A DNA stretch of 64,000 nucleotides from Bosea sp. F3-2 (lineage in GTDB: Bacteria > Pseudomonadota > Alphaproteobacteria > Rhizobiales > Beijerinckiaceae). Shown piece after piece: positions 53,137-62,298 of this stretch; within the stretch, counting starts at the first letter, position 1; each line of letters begins with the position of its first letter. The stretch covers positions 2,418,001-2,482,000 of the forward strand of contig NZ_CP042331.1 of NCBI RefSeq assembly GCF_008253865.1, given 5' to 3'. Under the pieces are notes generated by a model, which saw only the letters and a program-made list of their open reading frames with translations, made no database searches and was not told the origin of the DNA. The position numbers and the translations under genes are program-made.

Positions 53137-53248
53137 GTCATAGGCTCCGGATGAAGATCACCCTGCCGTCAAGGCTTCGAGGCACTGAGCCGGCGCGTCA
53201 AGCGCCGGCAATGCAGGGCGAGGGTTGTTCCTGCTGCGGGGCTGGTCC

Positions 53249-54157
53249 TCAGATCGATTTCGCGAGGCGCGGATCGAGCGAGTCGCGCAGACCGTCGCCG
53301 AGCATGTTCACCGCCAGAACGGTGAGCGAGAGGAAGACGGCCGGGAACAGGATGATGTGCGGCCGGACCTGCCAGAGCGCCCTGCCCTCGGCCATGATGT
53401 TGCCCCAGGACGGCGTCGCCGGCGGCACGCCGGCGCCGATGAAGGACAGGATCGCCTCGACGATCATGGCGCTGGCGCAGATATAGGTCGCTTGAACGCT
53501 CATCGGCGCAAAGGTGTTCGGCAGGATGTGGCGCCAGATGATGCGCGGCACGCGCGCGCCGTTGGCCACCGCCGCCTCGACATAGGGCTGCTCGCGCAGC
53601 GACAGCACCACGCCGCGCACGAGGCGCGCCACGCGCGGGATCTCGGCGATGGTGATGGCGATGATGACGTTGCCGACCGAGCCGCGCGTGAGCGCCATCA
53701 GGGCGATGGCGAGCAGGATCGGCGGGATCGACATCATGCCGTCGATGACCCGCATGATGATGCCGTCGGTCCAGCGCACGAAGCCGGCGAAGAGGCCGAT
53801 GGTGAGCCCGACAATCGAGGACAGGATCGCGACGCTGAAGCCGACAAGCAGCGAGACACGCGCGCCGTAGATCACGCGCGAATAGATATCGCGACCGAGC
53901 ATGTCCGTGCCGAACCAGTAGAGCTCGGAGGGCATGCGCGTGCGCCTGCTCGGCGAGATCGCGGTCGGATCTACGGTGCCGAGTAGCGGTGCGAAGATGC
54001 CGATGAGCGCCATCAGGATCAGCAACCCGCCGCCGATCGCGACGGAAGGATGCCGGCGCAGATACCGGCGGAAGCGGGCCGAGCGGCTGAGCGTGGCCTT
54101 AACCGGCTCAGCGGCAGCGGCGACGGCCGGGGCCGGAATGGAGGATTGAGCGGTCAA
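53249..54157 (-). CDS. ABC transporter permease, DppC type
   Basis: Membrane subunit of a second dipeptide-type importer, 302 residues. Shows the DppC start ('FRRYLRRHPSVAIGGGLLILMALIGIFAPLL'), 'ELYWFGTDMLGRDIYSRV', EAA loop 'YVEAAVANGARVPRIIWRHILPN' and 'FGVPPATPSWG'-like end with 'LGDGLRDSLDPRLAKSI'. Overlaps the DppB-type gene by four bases. No ATPase gene is found in the block. Confidence 0.93.
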   Translation of the reverse strand: MTAQSSIPAPAVAAAAEPVKATLSRSARFRRYLRRHPSVAIGGGLLILMALIGIFAPLLGTVDPTAISPSRRTRMPSELYWFGTDMLGRDIYSRVIYGARVSLLVGFSVAILSSIVGLTIGLFAGFVRWTDGIIMRVIDGMMSIPPILLAIALMALTRGSVGNVIIAITIAEIPRVARLVRGVVLSLREQPYVEAAVANGARVPRIIWRHILPNTFAPMSVQATYICASAMIVEAILSFIGAGVPPATPSWGNIMAEGRALWQVRPHIILFPAVFLSLTVLAVNMLGDGLRDSLDPRLAKSI

Positions 54158-55095
54158 TAGCGGATCCTCGGGTCGACGAGGGTATAGGTCAGGTCGATCA
54201 GCAGGTTCACGAGCACGTAGACCAGACTGAACATCAGCACGACGCCCTGGATGACCGGGTAGTCACGCCGCAGGATGGCGTCGACGGTGAGCCGGCCAAG
54301 ACCGGGAATGGCGAAGACGCTCTCGGTGACGACCGCGCCGCCGATCAGAAGCGCGATGCCGATGCCGATGATGGTGACGATCGGCACCGCCGCGTTCTTG
54401 AGCGAATGCAGGAAGAGCACGTCCTTCTGCGACACGCCCTTGGCCTGGGCGGTGCGGACATAGTCCTGCTGCAGCACCTCGAGCATCGTGGCGCGGGTGA
54501 TGCGGGCGATCAGCGCGATATAGACGAGCCCGAGCGTCACCGACGGCAGGATGAGGTTCCTGAGCCAGGGCCAGAAGCCCTGCGAGATCGGGGTGTAGCC
54601 CTGCACCGGCAGCCAATCGAGCTTCAGAGCGAAGAAGTAGGCGAGCAGATAGCCGACGACGAAGACCGGCACAGAGAAGCCGAGAACGGCGAAAGCCATC
54701 GCTCCCTTGTCGATCCAGCTCCCCGCCTTCCAGGCGGCGATGACGCCCATCGGAACGGCGACGACGACGGCGAAGATCAGCGTCAGCACCATCAGCGAGA
54801 CGGTGGGCTCGATGCGCTGGGAAATGAGCTGCGTCACCGGCAGGTTGGTGAAGATCGAGGTGCCGAGATCGCCCTGGATCACGCGGAAGGACCATTCGGC
54901 GAAGCGGACCAGATAGGGGCGATCCAGCCCCAGACTCGCACGGATGCGCTCGACATCGGCAGGCGAAGCCTGGTCGCCTGCGATGATGGCCGCCGGATCG
55001 CCCGGCGCGATGTAGAGCAGCGAAAAGACAAACAACGCCACGAAGGCCATGACGGGGATGGTCGTGATGATGCGTCTGACGACGAAAGCAAACAT
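54154..55095 (-). CDS. ABC transporter permease, DppB type
   Basis: First permease of the second importer, 313 residues. Carries the DppB N-terminal helix ('VVRRIITTIPVMAFVALFVFSLLYIAPGDPA'), EAA loop 'VLQQDYVRTAQAKGVSQKDVLFLHSLKNAAVPIVT' and C-terminal 'GLGRLTVDAILRRDYPVIQG'. Located 135 bp downstream of the binding-protein gene on the minus strand, with GC-rich hairpins in between. Confidence 0.93.
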   Translation of the reverse strand: MFAFVVRRIITTIPVMAFVALFVFSLLYIAPGDPAAIIAGDQASPADVERIRASLGLDRPYLVRFAEWSFRVIQGDLGTSIFTNLPVTQLISQRIEPTVSLMVLTLIFAVVVAVPMGVIAAWKAGSWIDKGAMAFAVLGFSVPVFVVGYLLAYFFALKLDWLPVQGYTPISQGFWPWLRNLILPSVTLGLVYIALIARITRATMLEVLQQDYVRTAQAKGVSQKDVLFLHSLKNAAVPIVTIIGIGIALLIGGAVVTESVFAIPGLGRLTVDAILRRDYPVIQGVVLMFSLVYVLVNLLIDLTYTLVDPRIRY

Positions 55096-55170
55096 AAAGC
55101 CGTCGAACCTCGTTCAGATCGAACCCTGGGGACCCGCGGCCCGGTGTCCTTCCGGGTCGCGGCGAGGCGA

Positions 55171-55219
55171 AGTGCCGGAGCCCGGCCGGCTCCGAGGGGC
55201 GGAGCGGCTCAGCCGCCCC
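55171..55219. repeat. Pair of GC-rich hairpins between binding-protein and permease genes
   Basis: Two adjoining inverted repeats: GGAGCC...GGCTCC (about 55177-55193) and GGGGCGG/CCGCCCC (55196-55202 with 55213-55219). On the minus strand they lie just downstream of the binding-protein stop and before the permease, where hairpins often stabilise receptor mRNA. They are not copies of the large dispersed palindrome. Confidence 0.5.
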
Positions 55220-55229
55220 GCAAGAAAAG

Positions 55230-56825
55230 TCAGCCCTTGGCGACATCCCAGAAGAACGGCAGCGGCCCGCTGACGACCCCCGAGACGTTCTTCCGCCAGG
55301 CCTGGTAGCCGAGATAGAAGCCCGTCGGCGCATAGACGACGTTCTCAACCGCCGCCTTGTTGAGCCTGGCCATGGCAGCCTTCTCGCCGGCGAGGTCCTT
55401 GGCGTTGAACCAGTTGGTGACCTCGGTCTCGACCGCGGGCACGTCGGGCCAGCCGAACCAGGCCTTCTCGCCATTGGCGCGGATCGCCGTATAGGCGGCC
55501 GGATTGATGCAGTCGGCGCCGGCATGCCAGGTGTGGAACATGCTCCAGCCGCCCTGCCCCGGCGGGGTCTTTTGGGCGCGGCGCGAACCGACCGTGCCCC
55601 AATCGGTGGCGACGAAATCGACATTCATGCCGATGCTCTTGAGCAGTTCGGCCGTGACGTCGCCCATCGACTTGGTGGCGGCCATGTCCTGCGCGACGAT
55701 GCAGACGACCGGCTCGCCCTTGTAGCCGGACTCGGCGAGGAGCTTCTTGGCCTCGGCGACATTGCGCTTCTTCAGGATGTCGCCACCCTCCTCGGTGTAG
55801 AGCGGTGTCCCGGGGGTGAAGAAACCCGGCAGCGGCTTCCAGAGCTTGTCGTCATCGCCGACGACCGCGCGCATATAGTCTTCCTGGTTCAATGCCGTCA
55901 GCACGGCCTGACGTACCTTCACGTTGTTGAAGGGCGGGAAGAGGTGGTTCATGCGGAAGGCGCCGATATTGCCGAGCGGATCGCCGATATCGACCTTGAT
56001 GTCCTTGTGCGCCTTGAGCACCGGCACGAGGTCGGAGAGCGGGGTCTCCCACCAATCGACCTCGCCGTTCTGGAGCGCAGCGGCGGCCGTCGCCGGGTCG
56101 GGCATGATCAGCCACTCGATCCGGTTGACGAGGATGTTCTTGCCGCCGGCAAGCCAGTCCGCCTTCTCGGAGCGCGGCTTGTAGTCCGCGAACTTCTCGA
56201 ACACCGCCTTGGCGCCGGGAACCCAATCGGCGCGCAGGAACTTCATCGGGCCGGAGCCGACATATTCGGTGATCTGGGTGAAGGGATCGGTCTTGGCGAT
56301 GCGCTCGGGCATGATGAAGGAGCACGGCGCGTTGTTCTTGGCGAGCGCCAGCAGCATCTTCGGGAAGGGCTGCTTCAGCGACCATTTCCAGGTCAGCTCG
56401 TCGACCGGCACCAGTTCGACCTGGATGGCACGAATCATCAGGCCCATCGGATCGCGCGCCGACCAGCGCACCAGGCTCGCGACCACGTCCTTCGAGGTGA
56501 CCGGCGTGCCGTCATGGAACTTGAGGCCCGAGCGCAGCTTGAAGGTCCAGGTCAGGCCGTCGGAGGAGACCTCCTCGGCCTCGACCATCTGGCGCTGCGG
56601 CTGGAACTTGGAATCGATGCCGTAGAGGGTGTCCCAGACCAGCGCGGCGGCGTTGCGGACGACGTATTGCGTTCCCCAGATCGGGTCGAAATTCGCGAGA
56701 TTGGCCTGCGGCACGAAGCGCAGGGTCTTGGTCGCCCCCTGCGCCAGCGCCGGCATTGCCAGCCCGCCTGAAGCAGCGGCCAGACCGGCGCCCGTCGCGG
56801 ATTTCAGAAACGTCCTGCGATCCAT
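55230..56825 (-). CDS. ABC transporter substrate-binding protein, family 5
   Basis: Receptor of the second importer, 531 residues. A twin-arginine signal is clear: DRRTFLKSATGAGLAAASGG, with cleavage near PALAQ. Family-5 blocks follow: 'FVPQANLANFDPIWGTQYVVRN', 'LRSGLKFHDGTPVTSKDV', 'NVKVRQAVLTALNQEDYM'. The ATG at 56825 is chosen because GGGGAG lies seven bases upstream; an in-frame TTG is immediately before it. Position next to amidase and carbamoylase genes suggests an amide, carbamoyl or D-amino acid derivative as ligand. Confidence 0.93.
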   Translation of the reverse strand: MDRRTFLKSATGAGLAAASGGLAMPALAQGATKTLRFVPQANLANFDPIWGTQYVVRNAAALVWDTLYGIDSKFQPQRQMVEAEEVSSDGLTWTFKLRSGLKFHDGTPVTSKDVVASLVRWSARDPMGLMIRAIQVELVPVDELTWKWSLKQPFPKMLLALAKNNAPCSFIMPERIAKTDPFTQITEYVGSGPMKFLRADWVPGAKAVFEKFADYKPRSEKADWLAGGKNILVNRIEWLIMPDPATAAAALQNGEVDWWETPLSDLVPVLKAHKDIKVDIGDPLGNIGAFRMNHLFPPFNNVKVRQAVLTALNQEDYMRAVVGDDDKLWKPLPGFFTPGTPLYTEEGGDILKKRNVAEAKKLLAESGYKGEPVVCIVAQDMAATKSMGDVTAELLKSIGMNVDFVATDWGTVGSRRAQKTPPGQGGWSMFHTWHAGADCINPAAYTAIRANGEKAWFGWPDVPAVETEVTNWFNAKDLAGEKAAMARLNKAAVENVVYAPTGFYLGYQAWRKNVSGVVSGPLPFFWDVAKG

Positions 56826-56971
56826 CAATGCTCTCCCCTGAAGCGGCGTCTCTGATCGGGCTGCCTTGCCGCAAGTTTGAGCAGAAAAATCCTGCCTGAC
56901 AACACACAGCCGCGCCCGATCAAGGCCGTCCGACCGCCTGCACGGTTCGTGCCAGACGGAACTTCAGAGGC

Positions 56972-56994
56972 GGGAGCCGGTATTTCCGGCTCCC
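56972..56994 (-). terminator. Hairpin after the amidase gene, possible terminator
   Basis: Nine-bp stem GGGAGCCGG / CCGGCTCCC with loop TATTT, 47 bases beyond the amidase stop on the minus strand. No T-run follows on that strand, so it may stabilise mRNA or only partly terminate before the binding-protein gene. Confidence 0.45.
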
Positions 56995-57041
56995 GGAGGG
57001 AGTTTTCGGGTGGTTTGAGGCGATCGCGAAAAAAATCGCGA

Positions 57042-58454
57042 TTAAATCGGTTTGACGGGGGCGTCGACGCGCGCGAACGGTCTGGCCTGCTCGAAGGCAG
57101 CCGCCGCCCGCAGCACGAGCGCGTCCTTGCCGAAGGCACCGACGATCTGGAGCCCGGCCGGCAAACCCGCCTTGGTCAGGCCGCAGGGCACAGAGACCGC
57201 CGGCTGCTCGGTGACGTTGAACGGGTAGGTGAAGGGCGTCCAGCGCGTCCAATCCTCACCATAGGCGCCATGTTCCGGCGTGTTGCGTCCCGCCGCGAAG
57301 GCCGGCAACGGCAGCGTCGGCGTCAGCAGCAGGTCGTAACGGGCGTGGAACTGCGCCATGCGATGGGCCAGCGCATTGCGCTGGTTCAGCAGGGCATCGA
57401 CATAAGCGGAGGCCGGGATGCTCTCGCCGAACTCCGCGACCGCGACGAGGCCCGGATCCATCCGGGACCGCCCGGCGGCATCGACGCTACGGAGCGCCAG
57501 AGCTGCCCCGGAGGCCCAGATCGTCATCAGCGTCTCGATCGGATCGGCGAAGCCGGGGTCGACCTCCTCGACGGTCGCGCCGAGCTCGGCGAAGACCTGC
57601 GCCGCCGCAGCCGTCAGCGCGGCGATCTCGGGATCGACGGTGACGTCCTGGCCGAGGCGCGGCGACCAGGCGACGCGCAGGCCGCGGACGCCGCCCTTCA
57701 GCCCGTCGACATAGTCCGGCGGACGGTCCGTCAGCGCCGTCATATCGCGCGCATCGGGCTGGCCGATCACCTTCATCGCCAGCGCCGTATCGGTGACGGT
57801 GCGGGTCAGCGGCCCGAGATGGGCAAGGAAGCCCATGGTCGAGATCGGCCAGGCCGGGACGCGGCCATAGCTCGGCTTCAGGCCGACGACACCGGTAAAG
57901 GCAGCGGGGATACGCACCGAGCCCGCCCCGTCCGTGCCAAGATGGATACAGCCGAGATTGAGCGCGGCGCAGACGGCCGCGCCGGAAGAGGAGCCGCCCG
58001 GCCCCGTGCCGGTGTTCCAGGGATTGCGGGTGATGCCGGAGAGCGGGGAGTCGCCGACACCCTTCCAGCCATATTCCGGCATGGTGGTCTTGCCGAGGAA
58101 CACCGTGCCGGCTTCTCGCAGCCGCGCCGTCGCGGGAGAATCCTCCGTGAAGGGCACATCGGAGGCGACCGCCGAGCCGCGCCGCATCGGCCAGCCGGCG
58201 ACGCCGAGATTGTCCTTGATGGTGACGGGCACGCCGTCGAGCGGGCCGATCGCCTCGCCCTTCAGCCAGCGCGCCTGCGAGGCTTCCGCCATCGCCAGCG
58301 CGATCGCCTCGTCACGGACGACGAAGGCGTTGACCTGCGGCTCGAAGCGCTCGATGCGCGCCAGCGCATCCTTCGCGACATCGACCGGGGAGAGTTCCTT
58401 GCTGGCGTAGAGCGGCCCGAGCTCGGCGGCGGAAAGCGAGGCGATCGTCGTCAT
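57042..58454 (-). CDS. Amidase (amidase-signature family)
   Basis: Hydrolyses an amide to acid and ammonia. 470 residues of the amidase-signature family, with the full catalytic triad: Lys80 ('VTIKDNLG'), cis-Ser155 in 'GPGGSSSGAA' and nucleophile Ser179 in 'GTDGAGSVRIPAAF'. The spacing of 24 between the two serines matches fatty-acid amide hydrolase-type enzymes. GatA is unlikely because the GatB/GatC partners are absent and the substrate region differs. It starts 11 bases after the upstream hydrolase gene, and feeds the same nitrogen-releasing block. Confidence 0.93.
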   Translation of the reverse strand: MTTIASLSAAELGPLYASKELSPVDVAKDALARIERFEPQVNAFVVRDEAIALAMAEASQARWLKGEAIGPLDGVPVTIKDNLGVAGWPMRRGSAVASDVPFTEDSPATARLREAGTVFLGKTTMPEYGWKGVGDSPLSGITRNPWNTGTGPGGSSSGAAVCAALNLGCIHLGTDGAGSVRIPAAFTGVVGLKPSYGRVPAWPISTMGFLAHLGPLTRTVTDTALAMKVIGQPDARDMTALTDRPPDYVDGLKGGVRGLRVAWSPRLGQDVTVDPEIAALTAAAAQVFAELGATVEEVDPGFADPIETLMTIWASGAALALRSVDAAGRSRMDPGLVAVAEFGESIPASAYVDALLNQRNALAHRMAQFHARYDLLLTPTLPLPAFAAGRNTPEHGAYGEDWTRWTPFTYPFNVTEQPAVSVPCGLTKAGLPAGLQIVGAFGKDALVLRAAAAFEQARPFARVDAPVKPI

Positions 58455-58465
58455 GCAGGGACCTT

Positions 58466-59695
58466 TCAGGCGTTGGCGACGCGCCAGGCAGTGCTGAGCA
58501 GGATGTTGGCGCCGGCGGCCATGTCGTCGTCGGTGCTGAATTCGGCGGGGTTATGCGAGAGCCCGCCGATCGAGGGGATGAACACCATCGCCGTCGGGCA
58601 GAGCCGCGCCATCATCTGCGCATCATGGCCGGCGCCCGAGATCATCCGCCGGATCGGCAGCCCGAACTCGCCAGCGCTCCGCTCGACCTCGGCGATCAGT
58701 TCCTCGGCAAACGGCGTCGCCGGGAAACGCGCGAGGTCGCGGAAGGAGATCTCGATGCCATCGCGCTCCGCGAGCTCGGCACAGAAGCGGCGCACCGCCG
58801 CCTCGGCCTGGGCGAGTGGCGCATCGAGCGGGTTGCGCAGGTCGAGCGTCATCACCACCGTCTCGGGCACGACATTGACGTTGCCGGGCTGTACGCGGAT
58901 GACGCCGGAGTTGGCGAGCTGGTGCGGGATCGTCTTGGTCAGCTCGTTGGCGAAGATGTTGATGCGCGCGGCAGCAAGACCCGGGTCCTTGCGATACGCC
59001 ATCGGCGTCGTGCCAGCGTGGCTCGGCCGGCCCTTGAGGGTCAGCTCCAGCCAGCAGATCGCCTGGATGCCGGTGACGGCACCGAGGCCGCCGCCCTCGT
59101 TCTCCAAAACCGGCCCCTGCTCGATATGGAGCTCCAGATAGGCATGCGCGGGCAGGAAGCCCGGCTGCTCCGCACCTTCGTAATCGATGCGCTTCAATTC
59201 GGCGCCGAGGCCGACGCCCTCGGAATCGACCTCCTTATGCGCCGCTTCGACGCTCATGCCGCCGGCCCAGACATAGGAGCCGAGCATGTCGGGGTGGAAG
59301 CGCGCGCCCTCCTCATTGGTGAAGGCGATGACGGCCATGTCGCGCTTCGGCGTCAGCCCGGCATCGCGCAGCGATGCCAGAACCTCGACGCCGGCGACGA
59401 CGCCGAGCGCACCGTCGAAGCGCCCACCGGTGCCGACCGTGTCGATATGCGAGCCCATGATGACGGCGGGACCGTCCTGCCGACCTTTCAGGATGCCGAC
59501 GATGTTGCCGATCGCATCGACCCGGACATCGAGGTCGAGCGCCTTCATCTGGCCGACCAGCCAGTCCCGACCCTGCCGATCCTCATCGGTGAGGGCAAGC
59601 CGACGGCAACCTCCTTCCGGCGTCGCACCGATCTTCGAAAGTTCTGCCAGGCGCGAGGCCAGCCTCGCGCCGTCGATCCTCAGATTGGTGCTCAT
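58466..59695 (-). CDS. hyuC: Zn-dependent hydantoinase/carbamoylase-family hydrolase (HyuC/AmaB-like)
   Basis: M20-family amidohydrolase similar to L-N-carbamoylase, allantoate amidohydrolase and ureidoglycolate hydrolases. 409 residues with the two-metal motif set: 'MGSHIDTVGTGGRFDGALGV' (His and Asp), 'FTNEEGARFHPDMLGS' (Glu pair), and 'YLELHIEQGPVLE' (His). Further marks are the dimerisation-domain 'GRPSHAGTTPM' and the late 'SGAGHDAQMM'. First gene of the minus-strand block. GGAGGG precedes the ATG at 59695. L-carbamoylase or beta-ureidopropionase activity is the likeliest, giving the block both D- and L-type carbamoyl hydrolysis. Confidence 0.92.
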   Translation of the reverse strand: MSTNLRIDGARLASRLAELSKIGATPEGGCRRLALTDEDRQGRDWLVGQMKALDLDVRVDAIGNIVGILKGRQDGPAVIMGSHIDTVGTGGRFDGALGVVAGVEVLASLRDAGLTPKRDMAVIAFTNEEGARFHPDMLGSYVWAGGMSVEAAHKEVDSEGVGLGAELKRIDYEGAEQPGFLPAHAYLELHIEQGPVLENEGGGLGAVTGIQAICWLELTLKGRPSHAGTTPMAYRKDPGLAAARINIFANELTKTIPHQLANSGVIRVQPGNVNVVPETVVMTLDLRNPLDAPLAQAEAAVRRFCAELAERDGIEISFRDLARFPATPFAEELIAEVERSAGEFGLPIRRMISGAGHDAQMMARLCPTAMVFIPSIGGLSHNPAEFSTDDDMAAGANILLSTAWRVANA

Positions 59696-59840
59696 CGGTC
59701 CAGACCCTCCAGCGATCTGCGAGGCAAGATGCAGACCGCGACGGGACTTGTCGACCCGCGTCCAGCGCATCTGCTTCGGGCGTCGTCAGTCATGGCTGTG
59801 GCTGTTTCAATGCCGCAATCGGCGGTAGAAGCGCACCCCC

Positions 59841-61247
59841 ATGCCGACCGTCGACGCCTTCAAACCGCAGCATCCCTGGCTCATGGAGGCGCGCGCCATG
59901 CTCGCCCTGAGCTGGCCGATGGTGCTGACCAATGTCGCGCAGACGGCGATGACGGCGACCGACGTCATCATGATGGGCCATCTCGGCCCGGAGGCGCTGG
60001 CTGCCGGCGCGCTCGGCACCAACCTCTATAATGCCGCCCTGATCTTCGGCATCGGTGCGATGGGCGCGGTCGCGCCGATGCTCGCGATCGAGCTCGGCCG
60101 CAACAAGCATGCGGTACGCGATCTGCGCCGCACCGTCCGGCAGGGCTTCTGGGCCGCGGCCACCATGGTGGGGCCGATGTGGCTCTTCCTCTGGCAGGCC
60201 GAGTTCATCCTGACCGCGATGGGCCAGGACCCGGCCCTGTCCAAGGCGGCCGCATCCTACATCCATACGCTGCAATGGGGCCTGCTGCCCTTCTTTCTGT
60301 ATCTGTGCCTGCGCGGCTTCGTCGCCGCGTTGCAGCGACCGCGCTGGGCCTTCATCGTCGTGCTCGGCGCCGTCAGCTTCAACGCCGTCGCCAACTGGTG
60401 CCTGATGTTTGGGCGGCTCGGCTTCCCGGCGCTCGGCCTGCCGGGTTCGGGTCTGGCGACGGCGCTGTCCTCGGCCTTGATGTTCCTGGGCCTCGCGCTC
60501 GTCGTCTCGCTCGACCGGCGCTTCCGGCGTTATCATGTGCTGGGCCGCTTCTGGGTGCCGGACTGGCCGCGTTACCGCGCCTTCTGGCGAATGGGCCTCC
60601 CGATCGCTCTGACGCTCGCCTTCGAGTCGCTCATCTTCTATGGCGCGGCCTTCATGATGGGGTTGCTCGGAGCAACTGCGCTTGCGGCCCATGCCATCGC
60701 GATCCAGATCGCCTCGCTCGCCTTCATGGTGCCGCTCGGCATCGGCCAGGCCGGGACCGTCCGCGTCGGCCGCGCCTTCGGCGCCGGCGACAAGGAGGGC
60801 ATCCGGCGTGCCGGCACGATGGCGCTCATCCTGGCGCTGAGCTTCATGAGCTTCACCGCGCTGCTGATGGCAACCGTGCCGCACTGGCTGATCGCACCCT
60901 TCCTCGACCGCTCGAAACCCGGCGCGGAAGCGGTGGCCCAGATCGCCGTGGTCTTCCTGTTCTATGCGGCGGTCTTCCAGATCGCCGATGGCGCGCAGGT
61001 CGTCGGCTCATCGATCCTGCGCGGGCTCGGCGACACGCGCCTGCCGATGATTCTCGCCGGCATCGGCTATTGGGGCATCGGCCTGCCACTTTCCGCAGCT
61101 CTCGGTTTCGTGACCCCGCTCGCCGGGCGCGGCATCTGGATCGGCCTTGCCATCGGGCTGACCGCCGTCGCCGTGATGATGCTCTCACGCTGGTGGGCGC
61201 GAGAGCGATTGGGGCTGCTCAAATGGGGGCTGCGGCAGGCGGTCTAG
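59841..61247 (+). CDS. MATE-family efflux transporter (NorM-like)
   Basis: Multidrug/Na+ or H+ antiporter of 468 residues with about 12 hydrophobic helices in two homologous halves. The N-terminal half opens 'LSWPMVLTNVAQTAMTATDVIMMGHLG', the MATE signature (Pro in helix 1, Gly-His-Leu-Gly loop), and the second half has the matching 'MGLPIALTLAFESLIFYGAAFMMGLLG'. Divergent from the HyuC-type gene (145 bp between starts) and followed by its own hairpin terminator. Substrate unknown. Confidence 0.93.
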   Translation: MPTVDAFKPQHPWLMEARAMLALSWPMVLTNVAQTAMTATDVIMMGHLGPEALAAGALGTNLYNAALIFGIGAMGAVAPMLAIELGRNKHAVRDLRRTVRQGFWAAATMVGPMWLFLWQAEFILTAMGQDPALSKAAASYIHTLQWGLLPFFLYLCLRGFVAALQRPRWAFIVVLGAVSFNAVANWCLMFGRLGFPALGLPGSGLATALSSALMFLGLALVVSLDRRFRRYHVLGRFWVPDWPRYRAFWRMGLPIALTLAFESLIFYGAAFMMGLLGATALAAHAIAIQIASLAFMVPLGIGQAGTVRVGRAFGAGDKEGIRRAGTMALILALSFMSFTALLMATVPHWLIAPFLDRSKPGAEAVAQIAVVFLFYAAVFQIADGAQVVGSSILRGLGDTRLPMILAGIGYWGIGLPLSAALGFVTPLAGRGIWIGLAIGLTAVAVMMLSRWWARERLGLLKWGLRQAV

Positions 61248-61256
61248 CGGGAGCCA

Positions 61257-61280
61257 GCTCTGTTGCCGAAGGGCAACAGA
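61257..61280 (+). terminator. Hairpin after the MATE gene, probable terminator
   Basis: Ten-bp perfect stem CTCTGTTGCC / GGCAACAGAG with loop GAAG, starting nine bases after the stop codon. Only TT follows, so termination may be partial. Confidence 0.6.
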
Positions 61281-61422
61281 GTTACACAGCCACAATTTGG
61301 CCATCCCCTGTTCACCCCACGGCCATCTCGGACACCTTGAACGGAAGCCTGCAACGGCGCATGGAACCGCAGCGCCGTCCCACCGTTGACTTCCGCCGCC
61401 CGTAACACCGAGTTTGCCGTCG

Positions 61423-62184
61423 ATGTCCCCCGCCCGCCCGTCCGCCTCTCCCCTCGCCCGTCCGACCCGCCGCGCCTTCGCAGCCCTGACGCCGCTGTTC
61501 CTCGCCGCCTGCGTGAGCCGGCGCCAGCAACCTTATGAGGTTGCGCCCAAGGGGCCGCAGATCAGCCCGCAATACCTGTCGATGTATGGCGAGCGGCCGG
61601 ACGAGCAGCACCCGCTGCCGGCGACGGACCTCACCGAGGTCGAGCCGCAGTTCCTGCGCCGCATCGTCTCCTATCCGACCCGCGAGCAGCCCGGCACCAT
61701 CGTCGTCGATACCGACAACCGCTACCTCTATCTCGTCCAGGAGGGCGGCAAGGCGATCCGCTACGGCATCGGCGTCGGCAAGCAGGGCATGTCCTGGCGC
61801 GGCCGCGCCACGGTCGCCCGCAAGGCGCAGTGGCCGCGCTGGACGCCCACCGCGGCGATGATCGCCCGCGAGCCGGAACGGAATCGCCCCTGGGCTGCCG
61901 GCATGGCTGGCGGCCTCGAGAACCCGCTCGGCGCGCGCGCCCTCTACCTCTATCAGGGCAGCCGCGACACGCTGTATCGCATCCATGGCACCTCCGAGCC
62001 CTGGTCGATCGGCAAGTCGGTGTCCTCGGGCTGCATCCGCCTGTTCAACCAGGACATCATCGATCTCTACAGCCGCGTGCCGACCGGCACGACGGTCGTG
62101 GTGCTCAACCGCGGCACGCTGCAGCCGGGCTCCGAGGTCGACGAGATGCCGCCGCCGGACGACGATCTCGACGGCAGCATCTGA
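61423..62184 (+). CDS. L,D-transpeptidase (YkuD family) lipoprotein
   Basis: Cross-links peptidoglycan or attaches proteins to it. 253 residues with a lipobox near 27-30 (LAAC, Cys30) following a basic, hydrophobic signal. The YkuD domain spans about 90-225: 'IVVDTDNRYLYLV' first strand, 'HGTSEPWSIGKSVSSGCIRL' with His188 and catalytic Cys204, the canonical HGT...SxGCIR arrangement. The acidic tail 'DEMPPPDDDLDGSI' may face the periplasm. The ATG at 61423 lacks a good ribosome site; an in-frame TTG at 61414 is possible. Relevant to polar growth because this order relies on L,D-cross-links. Confidence 0.93.
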   Translation: MSPARPSASPLARPTRRAFAALTPLFLAACVSRRQQPYEVAPKGPQISPQYLSMYGERPDEQHPLPATDLTEVEPQFLRRIVSYPTREQPGTIVVDTDNRYLYLVQEGGKAIRYGIGVGKQGMSWRGRATVARKAQWPRWTPTAAMIAREPERNRPWAAGMAGGLENPLGARALYLYQGSRDTLYRIHGTSEPWSIGKSVSSGCIRLFNQDIIDLYSRVPTGTTVVVLNRGTLQPGSEVDEMPPPDDDLDGSI

Positions 62185-62298
62185 TACGGCGCGGCAGCTT
62201 GCCGCGCAGGTCAAGCAGTTCCGGCCTTGATACTGTCACAGGCCGGTCCCACCTCTTGAGCGCGGCGCAACGATGCCGCGTAACGAGAGGAGATGACG

